Shown here piece after piece: positions 54,145 to 62,859 of a DNA stretch of 64,000 bases. Position numbers and translations under genes: made by a program. Positions within the stretch are counted from its first letter, which is position 1; each line of letters opens with the position of its first letter. The stretch lies in assembly GCF_014138045.1 (NCBI RefSeq), contig NZ_JACGXA010000001.1, positions 2,837,001 to 2,901,000 on the forward strand. The letters run 5' to 3'. The stretch is from Nocardioides ginsengisegetis. GTDB lineage: Bacteria > Actinomycetota > Actinomycetes > Propionibacteriales > Nocardioidaceae. The notes beneath the pieces are model-generated. The model searched no databases. It was not told the origin of the DNA and saw only the letters and a list, made by a program, of their open reading frames with translations.

Positions 54145-55053
54145 GTGCCTGTCCCCCCGGAAGCCCACGGTCTGGGCCCGCACGTGGTCGGCCAGCGCGT
54201 CGTCGTACGTCGCATCCTGCCCGGCGAGACCGGCCCCTCGGGCGGCCCCGCGATGACGGACCTTCTCGGCATCTGTCTGGCCTGGGGCGACGGCTCCTGC
54301 GTCGTGGCTCCCGAGCACGGCGACCCCGTGACCATCCGGCTCGCCGACATCGTGTCCGGCAAGCCCGTGCCTCCGCGGCCCTCGCCGCGGCTGCGGGTCA
54401 GCCCCCTCGAGGCCCAGACGCGGGCGCTCGCGCTCTGGCCGGACCTGGAGACCGAACACCATGGCGCGTGGCTGCTGCGGCACTCGCCCACCTCGACGGC
54501 GCGGCGCGCCAACTCGGTGCTCGCGTTCGGACCCTCCGGCGTCCACGACGACCTCGACGCCGTCGTGCAGTGGTACGCCGGCCGCACCGGGCGACCGATC
54601 GCGGCGGTCATCACTGGGTCGCCGGAGCACGCGTTCTTCCGCGACCTCGGGTGGGGCGCGGAGAGCAACGACGACGACACGCTCTTCCAGCTCGCGTCGG
54701 TGGCGAGTGCTCGGCGTGGGCTGGGATCTCGACAGGCTCGATCAACGAAGCCGGCCGTGCTCGAGGAGGACGGCGACCTCGTGGTGGCGCGCATCGGCGA
54801 CCTCGCCTCCGGCGTGGCGGCGTACGCCGACGACTGGGTCGGATTCCGCAGCATCGAGGTGGCCGAGTCCGCACGCCGGCAGGGGCTGGGCCTGCAGGTG
54901 ATGGCCGCCCTGCTGGAGTGGGGCGCGGAGCGGGGTGCGCGCACGGCGTACCTCCAGGTGCTGGGCGACAACGCGCCCGCGCTGGCGCTCTATGCCGGGT
55001 TGGGGTTCGTGACCCACCACGCCTACCGCTACCTGGCGCCGCCCACCGCCTAG
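54145..55053 (+). CDS. GNAT acetyltransferase with N-terminal SH3-like domain, carrying a repeat insertion
   Basis: 302 residues from GTG. The N-terminal 80 residues form a small beta domain (VVGQRVVVRRILPGETGPSG), and the C-terminal part has the GNAT acetyl-CoA motif (VAESARRQGLGLQVMAALLE) and a final LYAGLGF. The substrate is unknown. Residues about 190-210 (SARRGLGSRQARSTKPA) are encoded by a copy of a dispersed palindrome, so a foreign stretch sits between the two domains. The stop codon is within CTAG (55050-55053), shared with the convergent DUF389 gene. Confidence 0.85.
   Translation: MPVPPEAHGLGPHVVGQRVVVRRILPGETGPSGGPAMTDLLGICLAWGDGSCVVAPEHGDPVTIRLADIVSGKPVPPRPSPRLRVSPLEAQTRALALWPDLETEHHGAWLLRHSPTSTARRANSVLAFGPSGVHDDLDAVVQWYAGRTGRPIAAVITGSPEHAFFRDLGWGAESNDDDTLFQLASVASARRGLGSRQARSTKPAVLEEDGDLVVARIGDLASGVAAYADDWVGFRSIEVAESARRQGLGLQVMAALLEWGAERGARTAYLQVLGDNAPALALYAGLGFVTHHAYRYLAPPTA
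54725..54744 (+). repeat. Dispersed palindrome inside the GNAT gene
   Basis: GATCTCGACAGGCTCGATCA matches, with one difference, the palindrome in the ileS leader (42762-42791, opposite strand). It is in frame and adds residues to the GNAT protein. Confidence 0.6.
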
Positions 55054-56027
55054 GTGCGCCGGCGCCCGCTCCACCCGGGCAGACGCTCGGAGCCGGCGGT
55101 GATGGCCGGCCAGGCGACCTTCATCACCGCGAGCACCAGGACGCCCGAGACGAGCATGCCGGCCACGTTGGCGCCGAGCTGCTCGAGCGAGCCGACGATC
55201 TCCTGCCGCTGCCACAGGGCGATGCCGAGGGCGAGGTTGCCGGCGGCAGGCACGGTCGTGACGCTGATGAAGACGCCGACCATGACGTTGGCGCGGTCGA
55301 TCGCGAGGGCGAGCACCCCGGCCGCGCCGGCGATCAGCGCCACCACGAAGGACCAGATGTCCGGTTTCCAGATGAAGCCGGTGTTGGGTCGCGGCCGGGT
55401 GATCATGTCGGGCGTGACCGCCCCCGAGAGGTGGGCACCGACCGCCAGCACCGCGACGACGAGGATCGCGAAGACGAAGCTGAAGAGCAGCAGCCGCAGG
55501 CTGCGGTAGACCAGCGACCAGCTGCCCAGCACCACGCCGGCACTGGCCGCGGCGATCGCGCTGAACTCCGGGCCGACGACCATCGCGCCGACCACCAGGA
55601 TCGCGGAGTCGGTGACCACGGCGATCGCGGCGAGCGCCACCGCGAGCACCAGGAAGACGTGGAAGGACACGGTCGGCTGGGCGCCGTCCGCCGCCTTGGC
55701 CTCGACGCCCTCCCAGATGACGGCGTCGTCGGGGTGGCCCGGGGCGAGTGCCTCGATCTCCTCGGCGCGCTCGAACGGCGTGCCGGTGGGTGTACTGACG
55801 ACGATGCCGCCGCGGCGGTCGAGGCCCGCCTCGTTGAGGCAGTGCAGCAGCACCCCGGCCTTCTCGCGGGCCACGTCGCACTCGATCAGGTCACCCTCGG
55901 GATCGAGGCAGGCCCCGCGCTGGACGGTGACGTTGGTGGTCCACCTCCGCTCGCGCAGGAGGTCGAGGACCTCACCGGAGAGGTCGGAGGGCGTGGTCAA
56001 ACGGAAGTGAACGAGCACGCGCGACAC
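55050..56027 (-). CDS. DUF389 family membrane protein
   Basis: 325 residues from GTG: a soluble N-terminal domain (about 110 residues), then six or so membrane segments containing DSAILVVGAMVVGPEFSAIA, the DUF389 (TIGR00341) hallmark. The family has no established function. The TAG stop lies in the palindrome CTAG shared with the GNAT stop, so the two genes end on the same four bases. Confidence 0.9.
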   Translation of the reverse strand: MSRVLVHFRLTTPSDLSGEVLDLLRERRWTTNVTVQRGACLDPEGDLIECDVAREKAGVLLHCLNEAGLDRRGGIVVSTPTGTPFERAEEIEALAPGHPDDAVIWEGVEAKAADGAQPTVSFHVFLVLAVALAAIAVVTDSAILVVGAMVVGPEFSAIAAASAGVVLGSWSLVYRSLRLLLFSFVFAILVVAVLAVGAHLSGAVTPDMITRPRPNTGFIWKPDIWSFVVALIAGAAGVLALAIDRANVMVGVFISVTTVPAAGNLALGIALWQRQEIVGSLEQLGANVAGMLVSGVLVLAVMKVAWPAITAGSERLPGWSGRRRT

Positions 56028-56199
56028 AGTAGGCTGTGCCCGTCCTCCGTGAGGCCTGACAACCCTCGCGACGCGGGGGTCCGTGCGTCCGGCGTCACCG
56101 ACGAGAGGCCGACGACGAGTCGGCGAAGGTGTGGTGGCACCGCGACTTTGCCCCCGCCCACACCTCCAGGGCTTTCGTGCCTATCTGGAGGTGAATCGC

Positions 56200-57522
56200 A
56201 TGTCCCATGGTTTCGAGACGCTCGCTGGCGCTCGCTCCTCAACCACCGAGCGCACCCTGTGTGCAGACCTTTCCTCGGCCACGCCCGGACAGACCGTCCG
56301 GTTGCAGGGCTGGGTGCACCGCCGCCGCGAGCTCGCGGCCCTGACCTTCCTCGTCGTGCGGGACCGCACGGGCCTCGCGCAGGTCGTGGTCAAGGACGTC
56401 GACCTGGCCGTCCCGCCCGAGGAGACCGCGGTGACCGTGACCGGGCTCGCGACCGCCAACCCGCAGGCGCCGGGCGGGATCGAGGTCACGTCACCCGTGA
56501 TCGAGGCGCTCGGCGACCCGGCCGACACCCCGCCGGTCGAGCTGTGGCGACCCACCCTGACCGCCGGGCTGCCGACCCTGCTCGACCAGGCGGCCACGAC
56601 GTGGCGGCACCCCGCCCAGCGGGCCAAGTGGGAGCTGGCCGCGGCGAGCCTGCACGGCTTCCGGTCGACGCTCGACGCCACCGGCTTCACCGAGGTGCAC
56701 TCCCCCAAGCTCGTGGAGTCCGCGACCGAGTCGGGCGCCAACGTCTTCGAGGTCGACTACTTCGGACGCAAGGCCTACCTCGCGCAGTCGCCGCAGTTCT
56801 ACAAGCAGGTGCTGGTCGGCGTCTTCGAGCGGGTCTACGAGGTCGGCCCCGTCTTCCGGGCCGAGCCGCACGACACGGTGCGGCACCTCGCGCAGTACAC
56901 CTCCCTCGACGTGGAGCTCGGCTTCATCGAGGACCACCGCGAGGTCGTGGCCTGCCTGCGCGACGTCGTCGCGGGGATGGTCGCGGCGATCCACGAGCGG
57001 GCCGCGTCAGCGGTCGAGCGGCTCGCGATCGACGTGCCGGTCGTGCCGGACGAGTTCCCGGTGCTGCACTTCCGCGAGGCGCTGGAGATCGCCGGCGCAC
57101 CCGCCGACGAGCCCGACCTGGCGCCGGCGCACGAGCGGGCGCTCGGGGCGTGGGCCAAGGAGGAGCACGGCAGCGACTTCGTCGTCGTCGAGGGCTACCC
57201 CACGGCCAACCGGGCGTTCTACAGCCACCCGGACCCCGAGGACCCGCACTGGTCGCGCTCCTTCGACCTGATCTTCCGCGGCACCGAGCTGGTCAGCGGG
57301 GCCCAGCGGCTGCACCGGTACGACGACTACGTGGCGACGCTGGCGGAGCGGGGCTATCCGCTCGAGCCCTACGCGTCGTACGTCGACGCCTTCCGCCGCG
57401 GCATCCCGCCGCACGGCGGCTTCGCGATCGGACTCGAGCGGTGGACGTCGCGGCTGACCGGCAGCGCCAACGTGCGCGAGGTGACGCTCTTCCCGCGCGA
57501 CCTGCACCGGCTCGCGCCGTAG
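56200..57522 (+). CDS. aspS: Aspartyl-tRNA synthetase, archaeal/non-discriminating type
   Basis: 440 residues, much shorter than the bacterial AspRS of about 590. The anticodon-binding OB fold (VRLQGWVHRRRELAALTFLV) and class II motifs 2 (YEVGPVFRAEPHDT) and 3 (GGFAIGLERWTSRLTG) are clear, without the bacterial GAD insertion. Such enzymes often charge both tRNA-Asp and tRNA-Asn. GGAGG eight bases before the ATG supports the start. The first 15-18 codons (MSHGFETLAGARSSTT) come from a dispersed repeat and extend the usual N-terminus. Confidence 0.92.
   Translation: MSHGFETLAGARSSTTERTLCADLSSATPGQTVRLQGWVHRRRELAALTFLVVRDRTGLAQVVVKDVDLAVPPEETAVTVTGLATANPQAPGGIEVTSPVIEALGDPADTPPVELWRPTLTAGLPTLLDQAATTWRHPAQRAKWELAAASLHGFRSTLDATGFTEVHSPKLVESATESGANVFEVDYFGRKAYLAQSPQFYKQVLVGVFERVYEVGPVFRAEPHDTVRHLAQYTSLDVELGFIEDHREVVACLRDVVAGMVAAIHERAASAVERLAIDVPVVPDEFPVLHFREALEIAGAPADEPDLAPAHERALGAWAKEEHGSDFVVVEGYPTANRAFYSHPDPEDPHWSRSFDLIFRGTELVSGAQRLHRYDDYVATLAERGYPLEPYASYVDAFRRGIPPHGGFAIGLERWTSRLTGSANVREVTLFPRDLHRLAP
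56209..56245 (+). repeat. Dispersed repeat at the aspS 5' end
   Basis: The 37-base sequence begins GGTTTCGAGACGCTCGCTGG and ends CGCTCGCTCCTCAACC, with GGTT/AACC termini and a near-palindromic centre. I recall this type of repeat from Nocardioides genomes, but no second copy lies in this window. Confidence 0.5.
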
Positions 57523-57532
57523 GAGGTGTGGC

Positions 57533-58684
57533 TCAGCCCGCGGGCGTCCCCGTCCGCGGGCCGGGCCACGGCGTGGTGCGCCCCATGTCGAGCGCGCGCT
57601 GGGCCACGAACGGGTCGGCCTGGTTGTGCAGCCACGGCCGGCCGAACCAGACGAAGCCGTCGACCAGGGCGTCCGCGAGGTGCCGCACGTCCCGGGGCAT
57701 CCCGTAGCGGGCGGCGCCCGGCTGGGCGGTCGGCGGGATGCCGAGGGTGACGCACCGGCGCATCTTCTGCGTCGAGCAGGTGCGGGCGTCGTTCTTGAGG
57801 CCGCCCGGCGTGGACGGGATGACCTCGCCCCACGTCATGGGCCGGCCGTTCTGGGCGGTGTCGACGATGAAGTGCTTCGAGCCGAAGCCGTCGCGCTTGA
57901 GGATGCGCACGATCGCGGCACCGTGGCGGATGTTGCTGCTCGCGCTGTTGTAGTGGGTGGAGTCCAGTGCGAAGCCGCGGGCGTGGCGGATGCCGGTGCG
58001 CTTGAGGATCGCGGCGCAGCGCTCGGGGTCGTGCCCCTTCTCGTTCTCGCACCAGTCGGCCGCGCCGGCGTCGATGTAGACGCTGGTGCGTTTGAGGGCC
58101 GAGAGGGTCTTCGTGGCGAAGGTCAGCAGCTTGGCCGTCACCGTCCTGTTGGGCGCGCACCACAGGAACGGCCCGTCGGGCTGCATCACGACCAGCGTCG
58201 GGGTTTCCGCGATGCCGCGGGCCAGGCCCTTGATCCACGCGCGGTAGCTGGTCCGCTCGGCCTGGCTCGGCGGTCGGTTGCAGGCCTCGTGCTCCCACGG
58301 CGCCATCCGGAAGACCGCGAGCTGCACGAGCTTGCTCGGGTCGCCGTCCTGCGAGGCGGCGATGTAGCTGCGGACCGTGTCCTCGATGAGGGCGTCGGGC
58401 ACGAACGAGCCATACCACTTCGTCCGCGGTCGGAGTGCGACCTTGCCGATGAGGTGCTTCGTGGTGCCCGACGCGGAGAGGTACGGCGCCCACACCTGGT
58501 CCTGGGGCCCGTCGTAGACGCCCCAGAGCCGGTTCGCCAGCGGGTTGTGCGGGTTGGCCCTGGCCGGCTTCTCCGGCACCTGCCAGACCTCCCAGCGGGG
58601 TGTCGAGCGGGCCGCGGCCGCCGGCTCAGCGGCGAGGGCGCCGATCATCAGGACGGCGAAGAGCAGGGCTGCGAGCTTGTTCAT
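57533..58684 (-). CDS. Secreted glycoside hydrolase family 6 protein
   Basis: 383 residues with a signal peptide ending near EPAAAA. GH6 landmarks are present: YIDAGAADW, GFALDSTHYN, HFIVDTAQNGRP and VWFGRPWLHNQADPF, the last near the catalytic acid region. GH6 enzymes hydrolyse beta-1,4-glucan (cellulose) with inversion. There is no carbohydrate-binding module, so it may act on soluble glucans. It converges on aspS with a ten-base gap. Confidence 0.9.
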   Translation of the reverse strand: MNKLAALLFAVLMIGALAAEPAAAARSTPRWEVWQVPEKPARANPHNPLANRLWGVYDGPQDQVWAPYLSASGTTKHLIGKVALRPRTKWYGSFVPDALIEDTVRSYIAASQDGDPSKLVQLAVFRMAPWEHEACNRPPSQAERTSYRAWIKGLARGIAETPTLVVMQPDGPFLWCAPNRTVTAKLLTFATKTLSALKRTSVYIDAGAADWCENEKGHDPERCAAILKRTGIRHARGFALDSTHYNSASSNIRHGAAIVRILKRDGFGSKHFIVDTAQNGRPMTWGEVIPSTPGGLKNDARTCSTQKMRRCVTLGIPPTAQPGAARYGMPRDVRHLADALVDGFVWFGRPWLHNQADPFVAQRALDMGRTTPWPGPRTGTPAG

Positions 58685-58813
58685 GGTGCTGTCCCGCGCG
58701 GGGGGTCGCGGGCTCCTTCCGAGGGCGGCAGTCTCGCAGCGCCCCTCGCGCCGTGTCCGACGAACAGGTCACGAGAAGGACACGGCGCGTCAATTCGCTT
58801 ATCAACACTTGCT

Positions 58814-58819
58814 TAGTAT
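58814..58819 (+). promoter_or_regulatory. -10 box upstream of the sulfite-oxidase-like gene
   Basis: TAGTAT lies nine bases before the ATG at 58829, within an AT-richer patch. The message probably has no or almost no leader. Confidence 0.4.
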
Positions 58820-58828
58820 GGTTACCGC

Positions 58829-59938
58829 ATGTTGCGCGACCGATGGGACCGTCCGGTGGACGGCGGAAGCTGGTTCGTCCACCACGGCGAGGACTCGTTC
58901 GGCGACGCCGAGAGCCGCTGGGAGGCCGACGTCCCGCGGGTGACCCCCAACGACCGGTTCTTCGTCCGCAACCACACCCGTCCCCCGGTGATCGACGAGG
59001 GCGCGTGGCGGCTGCTGGTCAGCGGCGACGGCGTGGTCGGCGACACGACGTACTCCCTGGCGGACCTGAAGGCCTTCACCAGCACCACCTACGAGCGCGC
59101 GGTGGAGTGCACGGGCAACGGACGCAGCCTCTTCGGCACCCAACAGGGCACGCCCACCCCCGGCACCCCGTGGGAGCTCGGCGCCATCGGCGTGGCCCGC
59201 TGGACCGGCGTCCCGCTGCGCACCGTGCTGCGGCACGCAGGCCTGCGCGGCGACGCGGTGCAGGTGATGCCGGTCGGGCTGGACGCTCCCTATGTCGAGG
59301 ACGGCATCAACCACGGACGCGTACGACGCCCGCTGCCCATCGGCAAGGCGCTGGACGACACGATCATCGCGTGGGAGATGAACGGCGAGCCGCTGCCGCC
59401 CGACCACGGCTTCCCCGCCCGGCTGGTCGTGCCCGGCTGGGTCGGCATCGCGAGCATCAAGTGGCTCGGCGAGCTGCGGGTCACGACGTCAGTGGTGGAC
59501 TCGCCGTGGAACACGCGGTGGTACCGCATGCACGGCGACGACTGGTCCGGCGACCACGCCGTGCTGGACCGAATGCCTCCCAAGAGCGTGGTCGACGTGA
59601 CCGGCGAGCCGAGCGTGGGGCACCTGACCCTGCTGCGCGGCCGCGCGTGGTCGGGCGAGGCGTCGATCCGGATGGTCGAGGTCAGCACCGACGGCGGCGA
59701 GTCGTGGGACGAGGCGCACCTGACCGGCCCCAACGAGCCGTCGAGCTGGGTCGAGTGGGAGCACCCGTGGACCCCGACCGGCGTCGGCCCCGCCACCCTG
59801 ATGACCCGGGCGACCGACAGCCTCGGCCGCGTGCAGCCGCTGGAGGCGCCGCTCAACGACGACGGCTACCTCTTCGGCGCCGTCGTACGCCGCGTGGTGA
59901 CAGTCACTTCAGAGGTCAGACGCCGCACGCCGGCGTGA
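58829..59938 (+). CDS. Sulfite oxidase-like molybdopterin enzyme
   Basis: 369 residues. The Mo-binding domain holds the ligand Cys in AVECTGNGRSLF, followed by VPGWVGIASIKWLGEL and a C-terminal dimerisation domain (IRMVEVSTDGGESW). There is no Tat signal or haem domain, so it is probably cytoplasmic; sulfite is the likely but unproven substrate. The last 23 bases overlap the convergent lipase gene. Confidence 0.9.
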   Translation: MLRDRWDRPVDGGSWFVHHGEDSFGDAESRWEADVPRVTPNDRFFVRNHTRPPVIDEGAWRLLVSGDGVVGDTTYSLADLKAFTSTTYERAVECTGNGRSLFGTQQGTPTPGTPWELGAIGVARWTGVPLRTVLRHAGLRGDAVQVMPVGLDAPYVEDGINHGRVRRPLPIGKALDDTIIAWEMNGEPLPPDHGFPARLVVPGWVGIASIKWLGELRVTTSVVDSPWNTRWYRMHGDDWSGDHAVLDRMPPKSVVDVTGEPSVGHLTLLRGRAWSGEASIRMVEVSTDGGESWDEAHLTGPNEPSSWVEWEHPWTPTGVGPATLMTRATDSLGRVQPLEAPLNDDGYLFGAVVRRVVTVTSEVRRRTPA

Positions 59939-60749
59939 ACCGCGGGTCGGCCGGCCCGTCGTGGGTGAGCGCGTCGAGGGTCCAGGAGATCGCGGCGGTG
60001 CTCATCGGGATGCGGACGTGCTCGGCCAGGTCGGTCGGACAGGCGTCCTGCAGCGTGATGTTGGTGGTGCGCGGCCCCGCGGCGAGGTAGGCCGAGGTGT
60101 AGGGCACGACGACCTCGTCGTAGCGGGTGGTGATCTGGGTGTAGCTGACCTGGCCGGGCGTCTCGTCACCGGCGTTGAGCCGGCGCAGGAAGGGCGAACC
60201 GGCTGACTGCTGGTCGCAGGCGACGCAGAAACCGCCCGTGCCGGAGCCACCGCCCGAGCCCGAGCCGCCCGGGACCACGGTCGACCCGTGGTTGGACGGG
60301 GAGAGCCCGACCAGGTCATCCACGACGGCGTCACCGCCGAGGAACTTGATGTAGTAGCGCGGCATCATGCCGCCCTGGGAGTGCCCGACCATCGAGACCT
60401 TGCTGGCCCCGGTCGCGTCGAGCACCTTCTGCGTGAAGCGCTTGAGCTGGCGTGCGGAGTCGGCGATCGGGCCGGTGCCGCGGTTGCCGTAGTCGAGGGA
60501 GAAGACGCAGAAGCCCCGGTCGACCATGGCGGCCGAGAGGTCGTCGAGGAGGCTCTTCCGGTCGCCGAACGTCCCGTGCACGATGATCACCGGCTCCGGC
60601 CGCTGCGTCGTCGGTCGGCAGGACCAGTCGTTGGCGCCGGTCGGCTCGCCGAAGGGGTTGGTCGGGTAGGCCGGGTCGGCCACGCTCATGAGGGGCAGCA
60701 CGATCACGATCAGGATGGCCAGTCCGAGAGCTGCGATCCACGTCCTCAT
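59916..60749 (-). CDS. Secreted triacylglycerol lipase-like alpha/beta hydrolase
   Basis: 277 residues from ATG 60749 (GTG 60767 adds six). A signal anchor (MRTWIAALGLAILIVIVLPL) precedes the hydrolase: oxyanion VIIVHGTFG, nucleophile elbow VGHSQGG (Ser about residue 125), and a disulfide-prone FCVACDQQ loop after a Gly/Ser-rich linker. It resembles actinobacterial class 2 lipases acting on esters outside the cell. It is the last gene of the mshB unit. Confidence 0.9.
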   Translation of the reverse strand: MRTWIAALGLAILIVIVLPLMSVADPAYPTNPFGEPTGANDWSCRPTTQRPEPVIIVHGTFGDRKSLLDDLSAAMVDRGFCVFSLDYGNRGTGPIADSARQLKRFTQKVLDATGASKVSMVGHSQGGMMPRYYIKFLGGDAVVDDLVGLSPSNHGSTVVPGGSGSGGGSGTGGFCVACDQQSAGSPFLRRLNAGDETPGQVSYTQITTRYDEVVVPYTSAYLAAGPRTTNITLQDACPTDLAEHVRIPMSTAAISWTLDALTHDGPADPRFTPACGV

Positions 60750-60786
60750 GCGGGCCCAACGAGCCACGCGGGTCCCGGGTCACGGG

Positions 60787-62499
60787 CTACTTGCAGATCA
60801 CCGTGTCGCTGGGGATGTAGTGGGTGTGGAAGGTCTCCTGGTGGTCGAGCGCGGACTGGCCGACCTTCCGGAAGTAGCGGACGACGTCGATGTCGAAGCC
60901 GTCGTAGCCCTCGTTGGGGTAGCAGTCCTTCGTGTGCAGGGTGCGGGTCTTCGGCGGCACGAAGTGGTAGCGGTCGCCGGTGGTCGTGGTGATGTCCCAG
61001 ACCTTGGTGGACCACATGCTGACGGTCACGACGCCCTGGCTGGTGGGGGTGCTCGGCGTGACGTGGGCGCTGATGAGGACGCCGTACGGCGTGTCGTTGG
61101 TGAACCGCAGGTCGACCGAGCCCCAGGCGACGGTGGCCTCCCGGCCGACCGGGTAGCGGTCGATGTAGAAGGAGTGCGGCTTGTGCTCGACGTCCTTGAG
61201 CCCGGCGAAGAACATCGCGTTGAACGTCGTGGTGGCCATCTGGGAGACGCCGCCGCCGAGATCCTCGGCGAAGATGCCGTTGCTGATGATGAAGCCCTCG
61301 GTGAAGCCGTTGGCGCGGGTCCGCTCCCCCACGGTCTTGTTGAGGGAGAACGTCTGGCCGGGCTTGAGGACGGTGCCGTCGACGAGCTCGGCGGCGCGGC
61401 CGATGTTGACGTTGCGGTACTCCGCGTAGGGGTAGTAGGTCGTGAACGTCGAGATCTGCTGCTTGATCCCGAGCTTGCGGGCGTCCTTCGTGGTGAAGGC
61501 GGCCCGGGCGACGGTGGCCTTCACCTTCATCTCGCGCTTGCCGTCGGGCCGGGTGACCAGGGAGAGGAAGGCGTCGGTGACGTCGGAGGGGTGGAACGTG
61601 ACGCCGGGCTTGTCGGGGATGACCCGCGGCCTGCCGTTGACCAGCGCGACGGTCGCGGGGACGGGGGCGCCGTGGTCGCTGATGGCCCGGTCGACGAGCT
61701 TGATCAGCTTCTTCTCGTCGACGGTCGGCTCGAGCCTGCCGTCGTGGGGCTCCAGGGCGAGCGCGTCGGCGTAGTCGCGCGGCTGCAGCCGGATGCTGGC
61801 GTCGCCGAAGTCGAGGGTGACGGCGCTGGAGAGGGCCGGGTTGGCGAAGCTGTCGAGCGCCTTCTGGACATCGGCGTTGTCGACGTCGGGCTGCACCTGG
61901 TGGAGCGCCACCTCGACACCCTCGTCGGCCAGCTCGGTGAGGTAGGCGTCCTCGACCTGCTGCGCTGCCTCCTGCGGGTCGATCGCGAGGCCGGGGCGGG
62001 CGGAGGTCGTGACGATCTTGCCGTCCTTGAACGAGACCGTGCCGTCGACGGGGTGGTGGCCGGTCGTCGCGGCCAGGTTGGTCATCGCCTGGGTCAGGGC
62101 GGCGGTGTCGACGGCCAGTTCCGGCGCGTGGTCGCCGCCGGCGGTGTAGTAGTCCCACAGGTGGGAGGGGCGCCAGCTCCGCTCGCCGCCGGCCGCTGCG
62201 ACGCTGGCGGCGTAGTCGACCCCGAGGCCGATCTGGCTCGGCACGAGCTCGACGGGCTGGCCCCCGACGGTGACCGTGATCGGCGCGTCGACGCGGTCGG
62301 CGAGGCCGTCGCGGAGCGTCTGCTCGGCGACCACGGGCCGCAGCCCGCCGACGCGGACACCGGCGATCTCGGCGCCCTGGGGCAGCTTGTTGCCGGCGAA
62401 GGCGTACGCCGCGGCGTACCCTCCCGCGACCAACAGGACGAGGACCAGCAGCATGACCAGGACGACCTTGCCGCCCTCGCTCTCGCGCTCCTGGTCCAT
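60787..62499 (-). CDS. VanW family protein with peptidoglycan-binding-like domains
   Basis: 570 residues: a short cytoplasmic start, one membrane segment (VLVMLLVLVLLVAGGYAAAY), two repeated PG-binding-4-type domains (about residues 40-330), and a C-terminal VanW domain (GQTFSLNKTVGERTRANGFT, GGGVSQMATTTFNAMFFAGL). VanW is linked to vancomycin-resistance clusters, but its role is unknown; there are no other van genes here, so this is a cell-wall protein of unknown activity. Confidence 0.92.
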   Translation of the reverse strand: MDQERESEGGKVVLVMLLVLVLLVAGGYAAAYAFAGNKLPQGAEIAGVRVGGLRPVVAEQTLRDGLADRVDAPITVTVGGQPVELVPSQIGLGVDYAASVAAAGGERSWRPSHLWDYYTAGGDHAPELAVDTAALTQAMTNLAATTGHHPVDGTVSFKDGKIVTTSARPGLAIDPQEAAQQVEDAYLTELADEGVEVALHQVQPDVDNADVQKALDSFANPALSSAVTLDFGDASIRLQPRDYADALALEPHDGRLEPTVDEKKLIKLVDRAISDHGAPVPATVALVNGRPRVIPDKPGVTFHPSDVTDAFLSLVTRPDGKREMKVKATVARAAFTTKDARKLGIKQQISTFTTYYPYAEYRNVNIGRAAELVDGTVLKPGQTFSLNKTVGERTRANGFTEGFIISNGIFAEDLGGGVSQMATTTFNAMFFAGLKDVEHKPHSFYIDRYPVGREATVAWGSVDLRFTNDTPYGVLISAHVTPSTPTSQGVVTVSMWSTKVWDITTTTGDRYHFVPPKTRTLHTKDCYPNEGYDGFDIDVVRYFRKVGQSALDHQETFHTHYIPSDTVICK

Positions 62500-62508
62500 G
62501 CCGCAATC

Positions 62509-62859
62509 CTAGGGAGCGGGGTCGTCCGCGACCGGGCGCACGCGCCGGGGGCCGCGGGTCGTGGCGAGGCCGACGAGCAGGACGAAGAGGGCGAACCCGA
62601 TGACGACGTACCCCTGGGTGTCGGTGCCGATCGCGTAGTCACCCTCGGGCCGCTGCGGGACCAGGTAGGCCACCATCAGCGCGAAGCCGACCGCGAACGC
62701 GAGGCGGCGCCACCAGCCGGGCGGCAGTGCCGCGAGGGCCGCCAGCGTGGCCGCGACGGCGAGCCCGAGGCCCCACCACAGCTCGTGGAGGGCGACCGCG
62801 CACAGGCCGGTGGCCGCGCCGACGGCCAGGAGGCCGACCGCGACCGGGAGCTTGACCAT
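62509..62859 (-). CDS. Small integral membrane protein of unknown function
   Basis: 116 residues with about four hydrophobic segments ([20 protein letters not shown] at the start; a final VIGFALFVLLVGLATTRG) and a basic tail. It resembles the small DUF6113-type proteins common in actinobacteria, at low confidence. The ATG shares a base with the mshB stop (TGATG), so it is co-translated with mshB. Confidence 0.82.
   Translation of the reverse strand: MVKLPVAVGLLAVGAATGLCAVALHELWWGLGLAVAATLAALAALPPGWWRRLAFAVGFALMVAYLVPQRPEGDYAIGTDTQGYVVIGFALFVLLVGLATTRGPRRVRPVADDPAP

Noticed and set aside
53736..57707. 1300-codon open frame on the plus strand across dapC/fdxA to aspS
   Set aside because: It crosses several well-supported genes on both strands and has no recognisable domain; caused by high GC and scarce stop codons.
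60787..62499. Vancomycin-resistance locus suggested by the VanW domain
   Set aside because: No vanH, vanA/B, vanX, vanR or vanS gene is present; VanW-domain proteins are common in actinobacteria without resistance.
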